Origin: Bacteroidetes bacterium 43-93
GTDB taxonomy: Bacteria; Bacteroidota; Bacteroidia; Chitinophagales; Chitinophagaceae
Length of the DNA: 64,000 nucleotides
Direction: 5' to 3'
Assembly (NCBI GenBank): GCA_001897855.1
Contig: MKUO01000004.1
Span: 1-64,000 of the forward strand
Shown here one piece after another: positions 17,822-27,045 of the stretch. Within the stretch, counting starts at the first letter, position 1. Each line of letters begins with the position of its first letter. A program made the position numbers and the translations under genes. Under the pieces are notes generated by a model, which was not told the DNA's origin, did no database searches, and saw only the letters and a program-made list of their open reading frames with translations.

Positions 17822-18580
17822 GCTGTCTGTTATCTCCGTAAGTGCTCCTTCAGGATAATTTATCTTTTCCAGGTACAGGCCATTTCCGGTCACATTAAAA
17901 TAAGCTTTCGTGCAATCTTTAGCTTCCAGGATTGCTCTAAGATCATTGCCATCTTTATGCGCGCCTGACAAATGTAATTGTGTGGCTACCAAACCACGCA
18001 CCATTCCACGCAAAAAGCGGTTGGCTTCTACCACATAATGCAATTCTTCACCATGCTCTTCCCAGCGCGATTGCATAATATTGCATTTGAAAGTATGCGT
18101 TTGGGTATTGCGTTTCGAAAAACTTTCAAAATCATGATACTCTTTCAGTATTGCTGCCATCTCATGCAGTAGTCCATGGTTTACTTTGTAAGGGTAGTAC
18201 AATGCCCGTTTTTGCAGAAATGGATTTTTCTTGTTGTAGATGCGATATCGGTATTGCCTGCTGGTAGCGTCAAATCGTGCATTCAGTTCAGGATTATTTG
18301 CTCTATACAATGCTTTTGCAGTCAGCGCACCAGGCAGTATGGCATTTAGTTTATATAAAAGGTTAGGGTAGGGTTCCAATTCTGTGTCGAAGTGATAGAA
18401 AGAGGACAGCGCATGTACACCTTCGTCTGTCCTGCTGGCGCCAAATGTTTCCATTTCCGTGCGGAAGAGTGTAGAGAGCCCTTCGTTCACTGCAAGTTGT
18501 ACTGTAGGTAGCGATCCCTGCAGTTGAGAGCCGTGGAACGCTGTGCCATCATACATTACTTCCAGGAAATATCTTGCCAT
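17807..18580 (-). CDS. truA: tRNA pseudouridine(38-40) synthase TruA
   Basis: A 257-residue protein with catalytic Asp52 in the motif ASRTDEGVHA, plus RQYRYRIYNKKNPF and the C-terminal NRFLRGMVRGLV segment of the TruA family. It isomerises uridines 38-40 in tRNA anticodon stems. I choose the ATG at 18580 (MARYFLEVMYDG), which matches the usual TruA N-terminus and has AAGAAGAG just upstream; a further upstream TTG at 18601 would add seven residues. The 3' end overlaps the VIT-family gene by 15 nt. Confidence 0.95.
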   Translation of the reverse strand: MARYFLEVMYDGTAFHGSQLQGSLPTVQLAVNEGLSTLFRTEMETFGASRTDEGVHALSSFYHFDTELEPYPNLLYKLNAILPGALTAKALYRANNPELNARFDATSRQYRYRIYNKKNPFLQKRALYYPYKVNHGLLHEMAAILKEYHDFESFSKRNTQTHTFKCNIMQSRWEEHGEELHYVVEANRFLRGMVRGLVATQLHLSGAHKDGNDLRAILEAKDCTKAYFNVTGNGLYLEKINYPEGALTEITDSLPTK

Positions 18581-18661
18581 CTCTTCTTTTTCAGAACGCA
18601 ATATTAGCTTTTTTGAGGCAATAGTTTTTTGGCTAGGGTTTTATACCTAAATTTCCGCTCC

Positions 18662-20572
18662 ATGTGTGGTATCTGCGGTATTATCAGGTTCGATGAAAAG
18701 GTAGCTCCCGTTGCTATTCAGCGTATGACTGCAGCTATACGCCATCGTGGCCCCGATGATGAAGGATATATCAGCATCGGTGACGAAGGCAATATCAAGT
18801 CTTTTGCCGGCGATGATACGGTAGCTTCCTTGAGAAATAGTATGTTCTCTGTTGAGGGAGCATCATTCAGCAATGTATGGTTTGGTTTTCGCAGGCTTTC
18901 AATTATAGACCTTTCTGCGCACGGACACCAGCCAATGGTAACGAGTGATCGGGAATTGGCGCTCATTTTTAATGGCGAAATATATAATTACAAAGAACTA
19001 AGGCAGCAGCTTCAATCGCTGGGGCAGGTATTTCAAAGTAATACAGATACAGAAGTCATCCTCTTAGGCTACCGACAGTGGGGCAGAGGTGTGCTGGAGA
19101 AATTGAACGGAATGTTTGCTTTTGCAATTTTCGATAAAGTTGCAGGAGAAGTATTCATCGCCAGGGACCGTCTTGGTATCAAACCGTTATTTTACAGCCT
19201 TTCGGAGCAAGGAATTGTTTGGGCTTCTGAGATTAAAGCAGTCTTACAATCCGGTCTTATCAAATCGCAGATCAACTGGCAGGGGCTCTTCGCTAATTAT
19301 CAATTGCAAACAACACCTTCTCCGTTTACTTGTTTCGAAAATATTCATTCGCTGGAACCGGCCACCTTCATGGTGGTAAATATTTATAACAAAAAAGTTG
19401 TAAGAGACTGCTATTGGCATATCCCGATCAATCAGCCTTCTATAACTATTGCTGCTGAAGACGCGGTTGCAGAACTTGACTATCGATTGCAAAATATCGT
19501 TGCAAGACAGTTGCGCTCAGATGTTCCGGTCACTTCTTTAATGAGTGGCGGCATTGATTCTACTACATTAACAGCTATTTGTAGTCGGCAATATAAAGGC
19601 TTCGATTGCTATTCCCTTGGTTTCGATGGTTCGGGGCTTGGTGCAGATGAACTGCCGCAGGCAATAGCAATGGCTAAAATGTTGGGTATTAAACAGCATG
19701 TGCATGAAATAAAACCGGGTGATGTCATTGATACTTTAGATGCCGATCTGCGTCATTTTGAAGAACCTTATGTAAACCTCGAACCTGCTATTGCATCGTC
19801 TGCATATTTGCATCGCGAAGGGTACAAGGTGGTGATGAATGGACTGGGCGCCGATGAGGTATTTGGTGGCTATGCACATTATCTTGACTATCGCAACTGG
19901 CAGGATCGTCGGAAATTGACTTTCCTGAAAGGGTGTATCCCTCCCATCAATGACTTCGCGCGAAAAGTGCGCAGCTATCTGTCTATCGATAGTAGTTTCA
20001 AATATTTTATCAATAGCCGCATGGGCATTCGCCCTTTCGAGATCAGGCAATTAACGGATCGTTCGTTCCGGCCGGCGGATATGTTTTTAAGGGATGATGT
20101 AGATGCACGTACAATACCCGAAGAACTCTCTTATTACGATCTTAAATATTACATCGGCTCGCATCACGTATATCGCGACGACTTGAGTTCCATGCGTTAT
20201 AGTCTCGAGGTACGTTATCCTTACCTGGATCACGAATTGATCGATTGGGTTGCCACCTTACCGCTTACCATCCGCTATGATGGCATTACTACTAAGCCAT
20301 TGATGCGTAGAGTAGCGGAACGGTATATTACGGCCGAGAATATGTCCATGCCCAAAAAAGGATTTAACCTTCCTTTAGATCATTGGATGAAAACTTCAAC
20401 CGCTATACAAGACTATGCGCGTCAGCATCTTGATGCGCTGGAACGGCGGGATGTTTTTGACAAAAAAGCGATCGAAAAATGGTGGCGCAGGCGAGATCAG
20501 GGTGTTTATTTTTCTAAGATATGGCAACTAGTTACCACCGAAGTATGGATGGATGAATACATAGATGCTTAA
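18662..20572 (+). CDS. asnB: asparagine synthase (glutamine-hydrolysing)
   Basis: The start is fixed by chemistry: the ATG at 18662 gives Met-Cys-Gly-Ile-Cys, so Cys2 becomes the N-terminal nucleophile of the glutaminase domain (residues 2-190, with RHRGPDDEG and FNGEIYNY). The synthetase domain carries the PP-loop SGGIDS at 295-300 and the MNGLGADEVFGGY segment. At 636 residues it is a full-length AsnB; this subgroup also occurs in capsule and lipopolysaccharide loci where the acceptor may not be aspartate. It overlaps the convergent DUF2157 gene by 4 nt. Confidence 0.93.
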   Translation: MCGICGIIRFDEKVAPVAIQRMTAAIRHRGPDDEGYISIGDEGNIKSFAGDDTVASLRNSMFSVEGASFSNVWFGFRRLSIIDLSAHGHQPMVTSDRELALIFNGEIYNYKELRQQLQSLGQVFQSNTDTEVILLGYRQWGRGVLEKLNGMFAFAIFDKVAGEVFIARDRLGIKPLFYSLSEQGIVWASEIKAVLQSGLIKSQINWQGLFANYQLQTTPSPFTCFENIHSLEPATFMVVNIYNKKVVRDCYWHIPINQPSITIAAEDAVAELDYRLQNIVARQLRSDVPVTSLMSGGIDSTTLTAICSRQYKGFDCYSLGFDGSGLGADELPQAIAMAKMLGIKQHVHEIKPGDVIDTLDADLRHFEEPYVNLEPAIASSAYLHREGYKVVMNGLGADEVFGGYAHYLDYRNWQDRRKLTFLKGCIPPINDFARKVRSYLSIDSSFKYFINSRMGIRPFEIRQLTDRSFRPADMFLRDDVDARTIPEELSYYDLKYYIGSHHVYRDDLSSMRYSLEVRYPYLDHELIDWVATLPLTIRYDGITTKPLMRRVAERYITAENMSMPKKGFNLPLDHWMKTSTAIQDYARQHLDALERRDVFDKKAIEKWWRRRDQGVYFSKIWQLVTTEVWMDEYIDA

Positions 20573-21597
20573 GCGCTTAAATGTTTATTAACGCGTTTGC
20601 TTTTTTGTACCCTGTTGCCAATAAACCAAAATGATACACCCAGTATCAGGAAGAACAATCCTTTATTGGTATTGTCCCAGAAATATTCAAAATACCGTGT
20701 GTATAAATTGATGAGTAAAGCAAATAGCCCTATATCACGTACCGCTTCATCTCGTTTTTTAATGCCGTATAAGAAAATCGCTGCTCCTGCCACTGCAAAC
20801 ACAAGCGCATACCATATCACTTGCACTTGTCTTACTTTAGACCATTCTTCCAGGCTATTGTAGTTCCCGAAAATAGATATACCCCATAGGCCGGTCAGCA
20901 ATATGATGAGCCCGGCAATGTAGGTAAATCTTTGGGTGTCTTGTAATTGCCTCACGTGGTTCTGTATATACGCAAAAGCCAACACAACGATGCCAAATAC
21001 AGAAAACCGCATGGGGTAGTTCATCCCCAGGAATAGATCATTGCTGCTCTGCCATGCAGAAAAAGCTCCGTACCATCCCATCAATGCCAGTATGCCTTCT
21101 ATCCATAATGCTTTAGAACGCAGCCATGCGGACAACGCAAATAATAAAACGGTAGCTATCGCCAGGAAACCCGAATACTTAGGCCCGCTGCCAATGTCTT
21201 TACAATAGTAAATGAGTGCAGTAAGTGCTAATAGAGAGGTGATAACACTATAGGCTTCAAATAAGGTATTGCTATAACTGGCTTTCTTCCTTTTAATGAA
21301 CAGGAAGGCGGCTGCAGATAATACGGTAAACAAAACCGCGATCATGATATTGCTCAAAGAGAAATAAACTTTGAATTTCTCCAGCATTTTATCATCAATG
21401 AAAATAGCGCCAAATGCCAGTATCACACACGATAGTGCGATGAAGAAAAAGTAACGGGCTATTTGCTGTGCAGGGTCATCTTTTACGGTGATAGTATTTT
21501 TTAACTCCTCCGCCTGCTCCTTTGATAGCTTACCTTCTTGTAACCATTCTTCTATAGCGTTGGTAAGCAGTTCTTTTTCTTTTTTATCGGCTTGCAT
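20569..21597 (-). CDS. DUF2157-like membrane protein
   Basis: A 342-residue protein: a soluble N-terminal helical segment (LTNAIEEWLQEGKLSKEQAE near 10-30) followed by about ten transmembrane helices. This is the arrangement of DUF2157 proteins, whose function is unknown. ATG at 21597 is preferred; a TTG at 21621 would add eight residues. The 5' leader is long and structured, with a hairpin at 21631-21652 and a promoter-like sequence near 21753-21723. The stop overlaps the asnB stop by 4 nt. Confidence 0.8.
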   Translation of the reverse strand: MQADKKEKELLTNAIEEWLQEGKLSKEQAEELKNTITVKDDPAQQIARYFFFIALSCVILAFGAIFIDDKMLEKFKVYFSLSNIMIAVLFTVLSAAAFLFIKRKKASYSNTLFEAYSVITSLLALTALIYYCKDIGSGPKYSGFLAIATVLLFALSAWLRSKALWIEGILALMGWYGAFSAWQSSNDLFLGMNYPMRFSVFGIVVLAFAYIQNHVRQLQDTQRFTYIAGLIILLTGLWGISIFGNYNSLEEWSKVRQVQVIWYALVFAVAGAAIFLYGIKKRDEAVRDIGLFALLINLYTRYFEYFWDNTNKGLFFLILGVSFWFIGNRVQKSKRVNKHLSA

Positions 21598-21630
21598 AGT
21601 TGGGTTGATAAAGTTAGCCAATAAAACAAC

Positions 21631-21652
21631 AAGTCCCGTATAAACGGGACTT
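21631..21652 (-). terminator. terminator-like hairpin in the leader of the DUF2157 gene
   Basis: A perfect 9-bp stem (AAGTCCCGT / ACGGGACTT) with a 4-nt loop is followed on the minus strand by GTTGTTTTATT. It lies 34 nt upstream of the DUF2157 start and 3 nt after a short ORF, so it is either an attenuator or the end of a small RNA of about 90 nt. Confidence 0.55.
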
Positions 21653-21655
21653 CTG

Positions 21656-21688
21656 TTACATATAGAGGATAAGAGAGAACGATTTCAT
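21656..21688 (-). CDS. possible 10-codon leader ORF
   Basis: ATG at 21688 to TAA at 21658-21656 encodes MKSFSLILYM. It lies between a promoter-like site (21753-21724) and a terminator-like hairpin beginning 3 nt after the stop. No obvious run of one regulatory amino acid is present, and chance is a fair alternative; the arrangement is what makes it notable. Confidence 0.25.
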   Translation of the reverse strand: MKSFSLILYM

Positions 21689-21722
21689 ATACACCACCGT
21701 CCTAAGTGGTATATTTCAATGC

Positions 21723-21753
21723 TGTAAATATAATAATTTTTTTATACAGCAAA
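21723..21753 (-). promoter_or_regulatory. promoter candidate for the DUF2157 leader
   Basis: Minus strand TTTG at 21753-21750, 19-bp spacer, then TATTTACA at 21730-21723. The -33 box and spacing match the Bacteroidota consensus; the -7 box has TA but lacks the final TTTG. Confidence 0.45.
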
Positions 21754-21927
21754 AGTCATCATCGGCACACAATCATTATTTGCAAAGGTTTATGCTTTTT
21801 ACATCCTTTACTTTTTAATGTTTTTTTGTTTTCATCATGTTCATTTTTTATGCTGTGTCTTGTATTGCAAGTTATTTCACTTGGTTGTTAATACCCCAAA
21901 TCGTTGCTAACTAACTGGTTAGATAAA

Positions 21928-21967
21928 AACAAGGGCATTTACCGGTAAAATGGTAAATGCCCTTGTT
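21928..21967 (-). terminator. terminator of the TonB-receptor operon
   Basis: A 16-bp perfect stem (21928-21943 with 21952-21967) and 8-nt loop begin 21 nt after the receptor stop; on the minus strand the stem is followed by TTTTTATCT. Confidence 0.85.
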
Positions 21968-21988
21968 AAGATATTATTATCTGCAGAT

Positions 21989-24355
21989 TTAGAACTTGAA
22001 ATTATAGGTAATACTAGGTAATACAGGGAATATAGACACCTGCATTACTTTGGCCTGCACACCCTGGCTCACGCTGCCTTTTGTATCTACATACAGGAAA
22101 TAAGGGTTTTGCCTGTTATACACGTTGTATATCGAAAAAGCCCAGCTGCTCTTCCATCTGTGCTGCTTCTTTGGTTTAGGATTATATATAGCCGATAAGT
22201 CCAGCCTGTGGTAGGAAAACAAGCGATAAGCATTCAGGTTGCTGTACTGTGGTACTATGTTATTGTCAATGATGTAATAAGCTGTTGGCAGGGTGATGGC
22301 ATTGCCCGATCCGTAAACAAACACAGTGGACAATGTCCATTTTTTGGATAGCTCATAAGTGCCCACAACAGATATATCATGCCTGCGGTCATATTTCGCT
22401 GGGAACGGATCGCCATTATTCAGGTCTTTGAACTGCCTGTACGTCCACGATAGGGTATAGCCTATCCAGCCGGTAAACTTACCTTTTGTCTTGTTAACGA
22501 AAAACTCAGCGCCATAAGCCCAGCCTTTACCAAATACAAAATCCAGTTCAGGATCCTGCAGGGTAGATGGTATATAGCCCTGGCGGTATTCTATCTGGTT
22601 TTTCATGTCTTTATAATACAGCTCTACCGATGTTTCTATTTTGTTTTCCAGCAGGTTCTTAAAATAGCCTACAGAATATTGCCACGATTGCTGTGGCTGC
22701 ACATAATAGGTGCTGGGCACCCAAAGGTCTGTTGGCAGCGTGCTGCCATTATTAGATACCAGGTGTATGTATTGATAAGCTTTAGTTACACTGGCTTTGA
22801 TAGAGGAGCTGCTGTTCAGTTCAAAACGGGCATTGAAGCGTGGTTCCAGGCCACCATAGCTTTTTACAAGCTGGCCTTTGCCATACACGGTACTATCTAT
22901 CCTTTTGTTATTAAAGTCGGTTTGGTAGCGGGTGTATGCGCCAACCTGGCCAAACATAGAATAACGTAGTCCTGCATTGATACGCAGCCATTTGGTGGGT
23001 TCAAAATCATCCATCACATATACTGCGCCTTCATGGGCATATTTTATCAGGGCATTGTTCGGTTTTAGTTCCGTTGATTCTGTCTGCCCCGATAACTGGT
23101 TAGGTATAAAGGTGTGATAAGTATAAGCAAAGCCGGTCTTTATTTTATGGTTGAATGCCGTGTAATAATCAAGATCTACTTTACCGTTATAGTCTTTTAC
23201 ACCCGATGAAAGTTTGATGTTAAAACCATTTTGACCTGCGCCAAATGAAAAATTATAATCGTTATATACGGCGGTTGTATTCAGGAACAGCTTATTAGAG
23301 AACAAGTGGTTCCAGCGCAGGGTTGCGGTACTGTTGCCCCATGGTATGGTGGCGTTAAAGCTGCCGCTCGAATTTTTAAATGTGAATTTATCCCGTCCGA
23401 AATAGCCACTGGCATACAGGCGGTCTTTTTCTGATATTTTATAGTTCGCTTTAATGTTCGCGTCATAGAAGTAATATCCTGATCCTGCAAAGGAACCCGA
23501 CGCAAACGGCTTGATCAAAGCATCTATATAAGTGCGCCTGCCAGATATGATAAAAGAACCTTTATCTTTTTTAATGGGGCCTTCCAGCAATAGCCTTGAC
23601 GCGATCAGCCCGATACCACCTTCTGCATGGTATTCTTTCATATTACCTTCTTTCATAGATACATCTACTACAGAAGACAGCCGGCCACCATAGTTAGCGG
23701 GCATACCGCCTTTTATAAGTGTTACATTTTTAATGGCGTCTGTGTTGAATACCGAGAAGAAACCAAAAAGGTGTCCTGTATTATATACTACCGCGTCATC
23801 CAGCAATATCAGGTTCTGGTCAGGGCCGCCGCCTCGCACGTAAAAGCCCGAATTGCCTTCCCCCGCAGATTGCACACCGGGCATCAGTTGTAATGCTTTT
23901 AATATGTCTGTTTCCCCGAATATGACAGGTAGTGTTTTTACCTTTTCTGCTGATAGAGAGATAGTACCCATTTCCGTACTCTTTACATGCTCATCCTGCC
24001 TGATGCTGGTTATTTCCACTTCCTTCATGGTAGTGGTGTTCTGCATATCGGCATTAAAGCTTACGTTATCCACCATATTAATGGTTTCTGTGCGCGTGCC
24101 AAAACCTACATAGGAGAATATAACAGTGTAATTACCTGCAGGGGCAGATAAGGAATAGAAGCCATAAGTATTGGTTTGCGTACCCAGCGCCAGTTCTTTA
24201 ATAAATACGGTGGCTCCGATAATGGCTTCACCGCTGCCTCCGTCACGCACATAACCACTCAGGGTTACTTTTTTTTGCGCAAAAAGCTGTGCCGGCAATA
24301 CCATAAGCAAAGCCAGTACAGATACTATAATGTATAAATGTCGCGTTGTGCGCAT
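21989..24355 (-). CDS. TonB-dependent outer-membrane receptor
   Basis: A 788-residue protein with a signal peptide (cleaved near residue 26, LPAQLFAQ), a CarboxypepD_reg-like domain at about 29-115 (GYVRDGGSGEAIIGATVFIK), a plug domain at about 135-235 (LQLMPGVQSAGEGNSGFYVR, LLDDAVVYNTGHLFG) and a 22-strand barrel ending in an aromatic Phe (ITYNFKF). It takes up a ligand using TonB energy. No SusD partner is adjacent; instead a DUF3347 lipoprotein gene lies 16 nt upstream in the same operon, which favours a metal or small cofactor over a glycan. The ligand is inferred, not shown. Confidence 0.92.
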   Translation of the reverse strand: MRTTRHLYIIVSVLALLMVLPAQLFAQKKVTLSGYVRDGGSGEAIIGATVFIKELALGTQTNTYGFYSLSAPAGNYTVIFSYVGFGTRTETINMVDNVSFNADMQNTTTMKEVEITSIRQDEHVKSTEMGTISLSAEKVKTLPVIFGETDILKALQLMPGVQSAGEGNSGFYVRGGGPDQNLILLDDAVVYNTGHLFGFFSVFNTDAIKNVTLIKGGMPANYGGRLSSVVDVSMKEGNMKEYHAEGGIGLIASRLLLEGPIKKDKGSFIISGRRTYIDALIKPFASGSFAGSGYYFYDANIKANYKISEKDRLYASGYFGRDKFTFKNSSGSFNATIPWGNSTATLRWNHLFSNKLFLNTTAVYNDYNFSFGAGQNGFNIKLSSGVKDYNGKVDLDYYTAFNHKIKTGFAYTYHTFIPNQLSGQTESTELKPNNALIKYAHEGAVYVMDDFEPTKWLRINAGLRYSMFGQVGAYTRYQTDFNNKRIDSTVYGKGQLVKSYGGLEPRFNARFELNSSSSIKASVTKAYQYIHLVSNNGSTLPTDLWVPSTYYVQPQQSWQYSVGYFKNLLENKIETSVELYYKDMKNQIEYRQGYIPSTLQDPELDFVFGKGWAYGAEFFVNKTKGKFTGWIGYTLSWTYRQFKDLNNGDPFPAKYDRRHDISVVGTYELSKKWTLSTVFVYGSGNAITLPTAYYIIDNNIVPQYSNLNAYRLFSYHRLDLSAIYNPKPKKQHRWKSSWAFSIYNVYNRQNPYFLYVDTKGSVSQGVQAKVMQVSIFPVLPSITYNFKF

Positions 24356-24371
24356 AGAGTTTGGGTTGATT

Positions 24372-24965
24372 TTATTTTAATGAATCGGTCACTTCTCCGC
24401 ATTCCAGCATCTTTTTGCCGAAGTATGGATTTTTTATTTCAGGATCGTTGCTTAGCCAGTAGGCGCCTTTGTCGTTAAATGCCATAGGGCAATATTCCCT
24501 GTATATACCGGCATTTTTCAGGTCAGCAACCTTCACGATCCCATACACACCGTTCGATACTTTTTCAAAATGTACCCGTTTTACTTCGCAGGTTTCATCC
24601 TTTACTGCCGGTATTTGCTTACTGCTATTAACAATCGTATCAAAATAAGGTTGCATGGATGCATACACTGCCGTATCATTTTTTACCGCAGTCATCAGGT
24701 CGGTTGCGGATGCCTGTAGTTTCTGCGCTGCGGAATCGGCCATAGCGGCGTTAGCGGCTACCATAGCATCTTTTAATGCATAGTAATCATTTACCATAGC
24801 TACCAGCTTTTGGGTATTAGCTTCACCTAATTTGCTGGCCGGCGGCATAGAAGACGCGGCTGGTGCTGTTGCTTCTGTAGTGGTGGTCTCTTCTTTTTTC
24901 TCTCCGTTATTACAGGCGGTAAAGATCAGCACAGCTGCAAATGCTGTATAATAAAGCTTACGCAT
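24372..24965 (-). CDS. DUF3347 domain lipoprotein
   Basis: A 197-residue lipoprotein (lipobox FTAC, Cys18) with a Thr/Glu/Ala-rich linker (20-45) and a DUF3347 helical domain from about 50. The C-terminal part carries REYCPMAF, KGAYWLS and GKKMLECGEV, the Cys-containing motif otherwise found at the C-terminus of Cu/Ag-type CusB-like efflux adaptors in Bacteroidota. It therefore probably binds a soft metal in the periplasm or at the outer membrane. It is the first gene of a two-gene operon with the TonB receptor; divergent from the ABC-F gene. Confidence 0.85.
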   Translation of the reverse strand: MRKLYYTAFAAVLIFTACNNGEKKEETTTTEATAPAASSMPPASKLGEANTQKLVAMVNDYYALKDAMVAANAAMADSAAQKLQASATDLMTAVKNDTAVYASMQPYFDTIVNSSKQIPAVKDETCEVKRVHFEKVSNGVYGIVKVADLKNAGIYREYCPMAFNDKGAYWLSNDPEIKNPYFGKKMLECGEVTDSLK

Positions 24966-25022
24966 AGTTTAAAAATTTCCATGCAAAAATAAAGCTTGCA
25001 CCGATGCTAAACGTATGTGTTG

Positions 25023-25030
25023 TAAATTTG
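25023..25030 (+). promoter_or_regulatory. -7 element of the ABC-F gene
   Basis: TAAATTTG is a full match to TAnnTTTG and lies 7 nt before the ATG at 25038, implying a nearly leaderless mRNA. No clear -33 TTTG is seen at 19-20 bp. Confidence 0.45.
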
Positions 25031-25037
25031 TTGCCTT

Positions 25038-26981
25038 ATGTTACTTGCATTACAAAATATTTCATTTCACTTCGGCTCCAGGACCATTTTAGAAGATGCC
25101 AGCTGGCAGATCAATACAGGCGAGCGTATTGGGCTGGTTGGTAGCAATGGGGTGGGCAAATCTACCTTGCTCAGGCTCATTATGCGCGAATACACGCCCG
25201 ATGCCGGGGTGATCAATAAACCCAAAGATGTAACGCTTGGTTTTTTCAACCAGGATCTGTTGAGTTTTTCTACCAGTAATTCCATTCTCAGCGTAGCGAT
25301 GACGGCTTTCGAAAGGGCGCACGAGGTGGAAAAAGTGATGGATCGCCTGATAAAGGAATTGGAGACCAAGCCCGATGATGCGCAATTACTCGATGAATAC
25401 AGTCATGCCCTGCATGATTTTGAGGTAGCCGGTGGTTACGAAATGGAACATCGTTCCGCAGAGGTGTTGGAAGGCCTGGGCTTCTCTACTGCAGACCTGC
25501 AACGCCCTTACGATCAGTTTAGCGGGGGATGGCGTATGCGGGTACTGCTGGCCAAAATGATGCTGCAGGCGCCTGATGTATTGTTGCTCGATGAACCTAC
25601 CAACCACCTCGATCTTCCGTCTATAGAATGGCTCGAGCGCTATCTTATAGGCTATCCCGGCAGCGTGGTCATTGTATCGCATGACCGTTACTTCCTTGAT
25701 CGTATGGTGAATAAGATAGTAGAAGTATGGCAATACGATCTGCATCAATATTCCGGTAATTATACTTTCTATCAGAAGGAAAAGGCGGAACGTATGGAGT
25801 TGCAGCAGCGGGCTTTTGAGAACCAGCAGGAATACATTCGCCAGCAGGAGCGTTTTATCGAACGCTTCCGTGCAAAAGCCACGAAGGCTGCCCAGGCACA
25901 GAGTGCACTGAAAAGGTTAGATAAACTGGATCGTATAGAAGCTCCGGATGGTACTATGCCGGTCATGAATATCAACTTCGATGTAGCGGTACAGCCGGGC
26001 AAGATCATTAATACGCTGAAGAATATTACCAAGCGTTTTGGGGATCTTACGATTGTTGAAAATGCAAATGCCGAGATATATCGTGGCGATAAAATAGCGC
26101 TCATTGGCGCCAATGGTAAAGGTAAGTCCACATTGCTGCGTATCATAGCAGGCAGGGAAACCTTTGACGGTGAGCGTAAGGAAGGCCATAATGTAGAAGA
26201 AAGTTTTTACGCTCAGCACCAGTTAGAGGCGCTGACAGTGGAAAACGAGATACTCGAGGAACTGAAACGTGCCGGTACTGGTAAAACGGAATTGGAACTG
26301 CGCCAGTTATTAGGTTGCTTCTTGTTTAGCGGCGATGACGTGTTCAAGAAGATTAAAGTATTATCTGGTGGCGAAAAGGCGAGGGTAGCATTGGCGAAAA
26401 CTATCGCCATGAAGGGCAATTTCCTGATGCTAGATGAACCTACCAACCACCTCGATATGCAGTCTGTTGAGATGCTTATTGAAGCACTGAACAAATATGA
26501 GGGTACTTTGATACTGGTATCGCACGATCGTTACTTCATCAGCCAGATAGCAAATAAAATATGGTGGATAGAAGATCGACAGATCAAGGAATTCATTGGT
26601 TCTTATGATGAATGGAATGTGTTTTTGGCAGAACGTGAAAAGAGGTTGAAACAATCTGCACCTGTGCCCGAAAAGAAAGAAGAAAAGCCAAAGCCACAGG
26701 AAAAGGCACCCGTGAATGTAAATGAACAGCGGGAATGGCAGCGCGAACTACAAAAGCAGCAGAAACAATTCCAGAAGCTGGAAGAGCAGATCAATAAATT
26801 GAAGGAAGAAAAAGCACAGCACGAATTGCAATTGGCTGATCCTGCTTTCTATTCTGATAAGGACAAATTTCAAAAGCTCGACGAAGCTTATAAGGCGCTG
26901 ACTGCTAAGCTCGATTTGTTAACGGGCGATGCAGATAAAGTGTTTGAGCAAATGATGGAATTGGAAGAAAAGCTGGCATAA
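25038..26981 (+). CDS. ABC-F family ribosome-associated ATPase
   Basis: A 647-residue soluble protein with two ABC domains and no membrane segments. Walker A motifs are GSNGVGKST (35-43) and GANGKGKST (357-365); signatures are FSGGWRMR (161-168) and LSGGEKAR (442-449); both Walker B segments read LDEPTNHLD. Between the domains is the P-site tRNA-interaction helical linker (about 240-300, rich in Glu, Arg and Gln), and residues 545-647 form a charged coiled coil as in Uup/YheS-type members. It most likely resolves stalled or rotated ribosomes. There is no adjacent antibiotic-resistance context. Confidence 0.93.
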   Translation: MLLALQNISFHFGSRTILEDASWQINTGERIGLVGSNGVGKSTLLRLIMREYTPDAGVINKPKDVTLGFFNQDLLSFSTSNSILSVAMTAFERAHEVEKVMDRLIKELETKPDDAQLLDEYSHALHDFEVAGGYEMEHRSAEVLEGLGFSTADLQRPYDQFSGGWRMRVLLAKMMLQAPDVLLLDEPTNHLDLPSIEWLERYLIGYPGSVVIVSHDRYFLDRMVNKIVEVWQYDLHQYSGNYTFYQKEKAERMELQQRAFENQQEYIRQQERFIERFRAKATKAAQAQSALKRLDKLDRIEAPDGTMPVMNINFDVAVQPGKIINTLKNITKRFGDLTIVENANAEIYRGDKIALIGANGKGKSTLLRIIAGRETFDGERKEGHNVEESFYAQHQLEALTVENEILEELKRAGTGKTELELRQLLGCFLFSGDDVFKKIKVLSGGEKARVALAKTIAMKGNFLMLDEPTNHLDMQSVEMLIEALNKYEGTLILVSHDRYFISQIANKIWWIEDRQIKEFIGSYDEWNVFLAEREKRLKQSAPVPEKKEEKPKPQEKAPVNVNEQREWQRELQKQQKQFQKLEEQINKLKEEKAQHELQLADPAFYSDKDKFQKLDEAYKALTAKLDLLTGDADKVFEQMMELEEKLA

Positions 26982-26991
26982 GATTAACCGC

Positions 26992-27022
26992 TTGCTTTCT
27001 GTGAGATCAGATTTTATCTTTG
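26992..27022 (+). promoter_or_regulatory. promoter of the YajQ gene
   Basis: A perfect -7 TATCTTTG lies at 27015-27022, with TTG at 26992-26994 and a 20-bp spacer, 23 nt before the ATG at 27046. Confidence 0.6.
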
Positions 27023-27045
27023 AATTAATTTAAACTTATATACGA

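Larger units (their letters stand above)
21622..21988. other. gene-free region with a structured leader or small RNA on the minus strand
   Basis: This 367-bp gap holds three recognisable signals on the minus strand: a terminator for the TonB-receptor gene (21967-21928), a promoter-like TTTG-N19-TATTTAC (21753-21724), and, downstream of it, a 10-codon ORF (21688-21656) ending just before a terminator-like hairpin (21652-21631). The rest (about 21760-21925) is AT-rich with nothing recognisable. Confidence 0.5.

Noticed and set aside
18629-18661. earlier start of asnB adding 11 residues
   Set aside because: It would mask Cys2, the required N-terminal nucleophile of the glutaminase domain.
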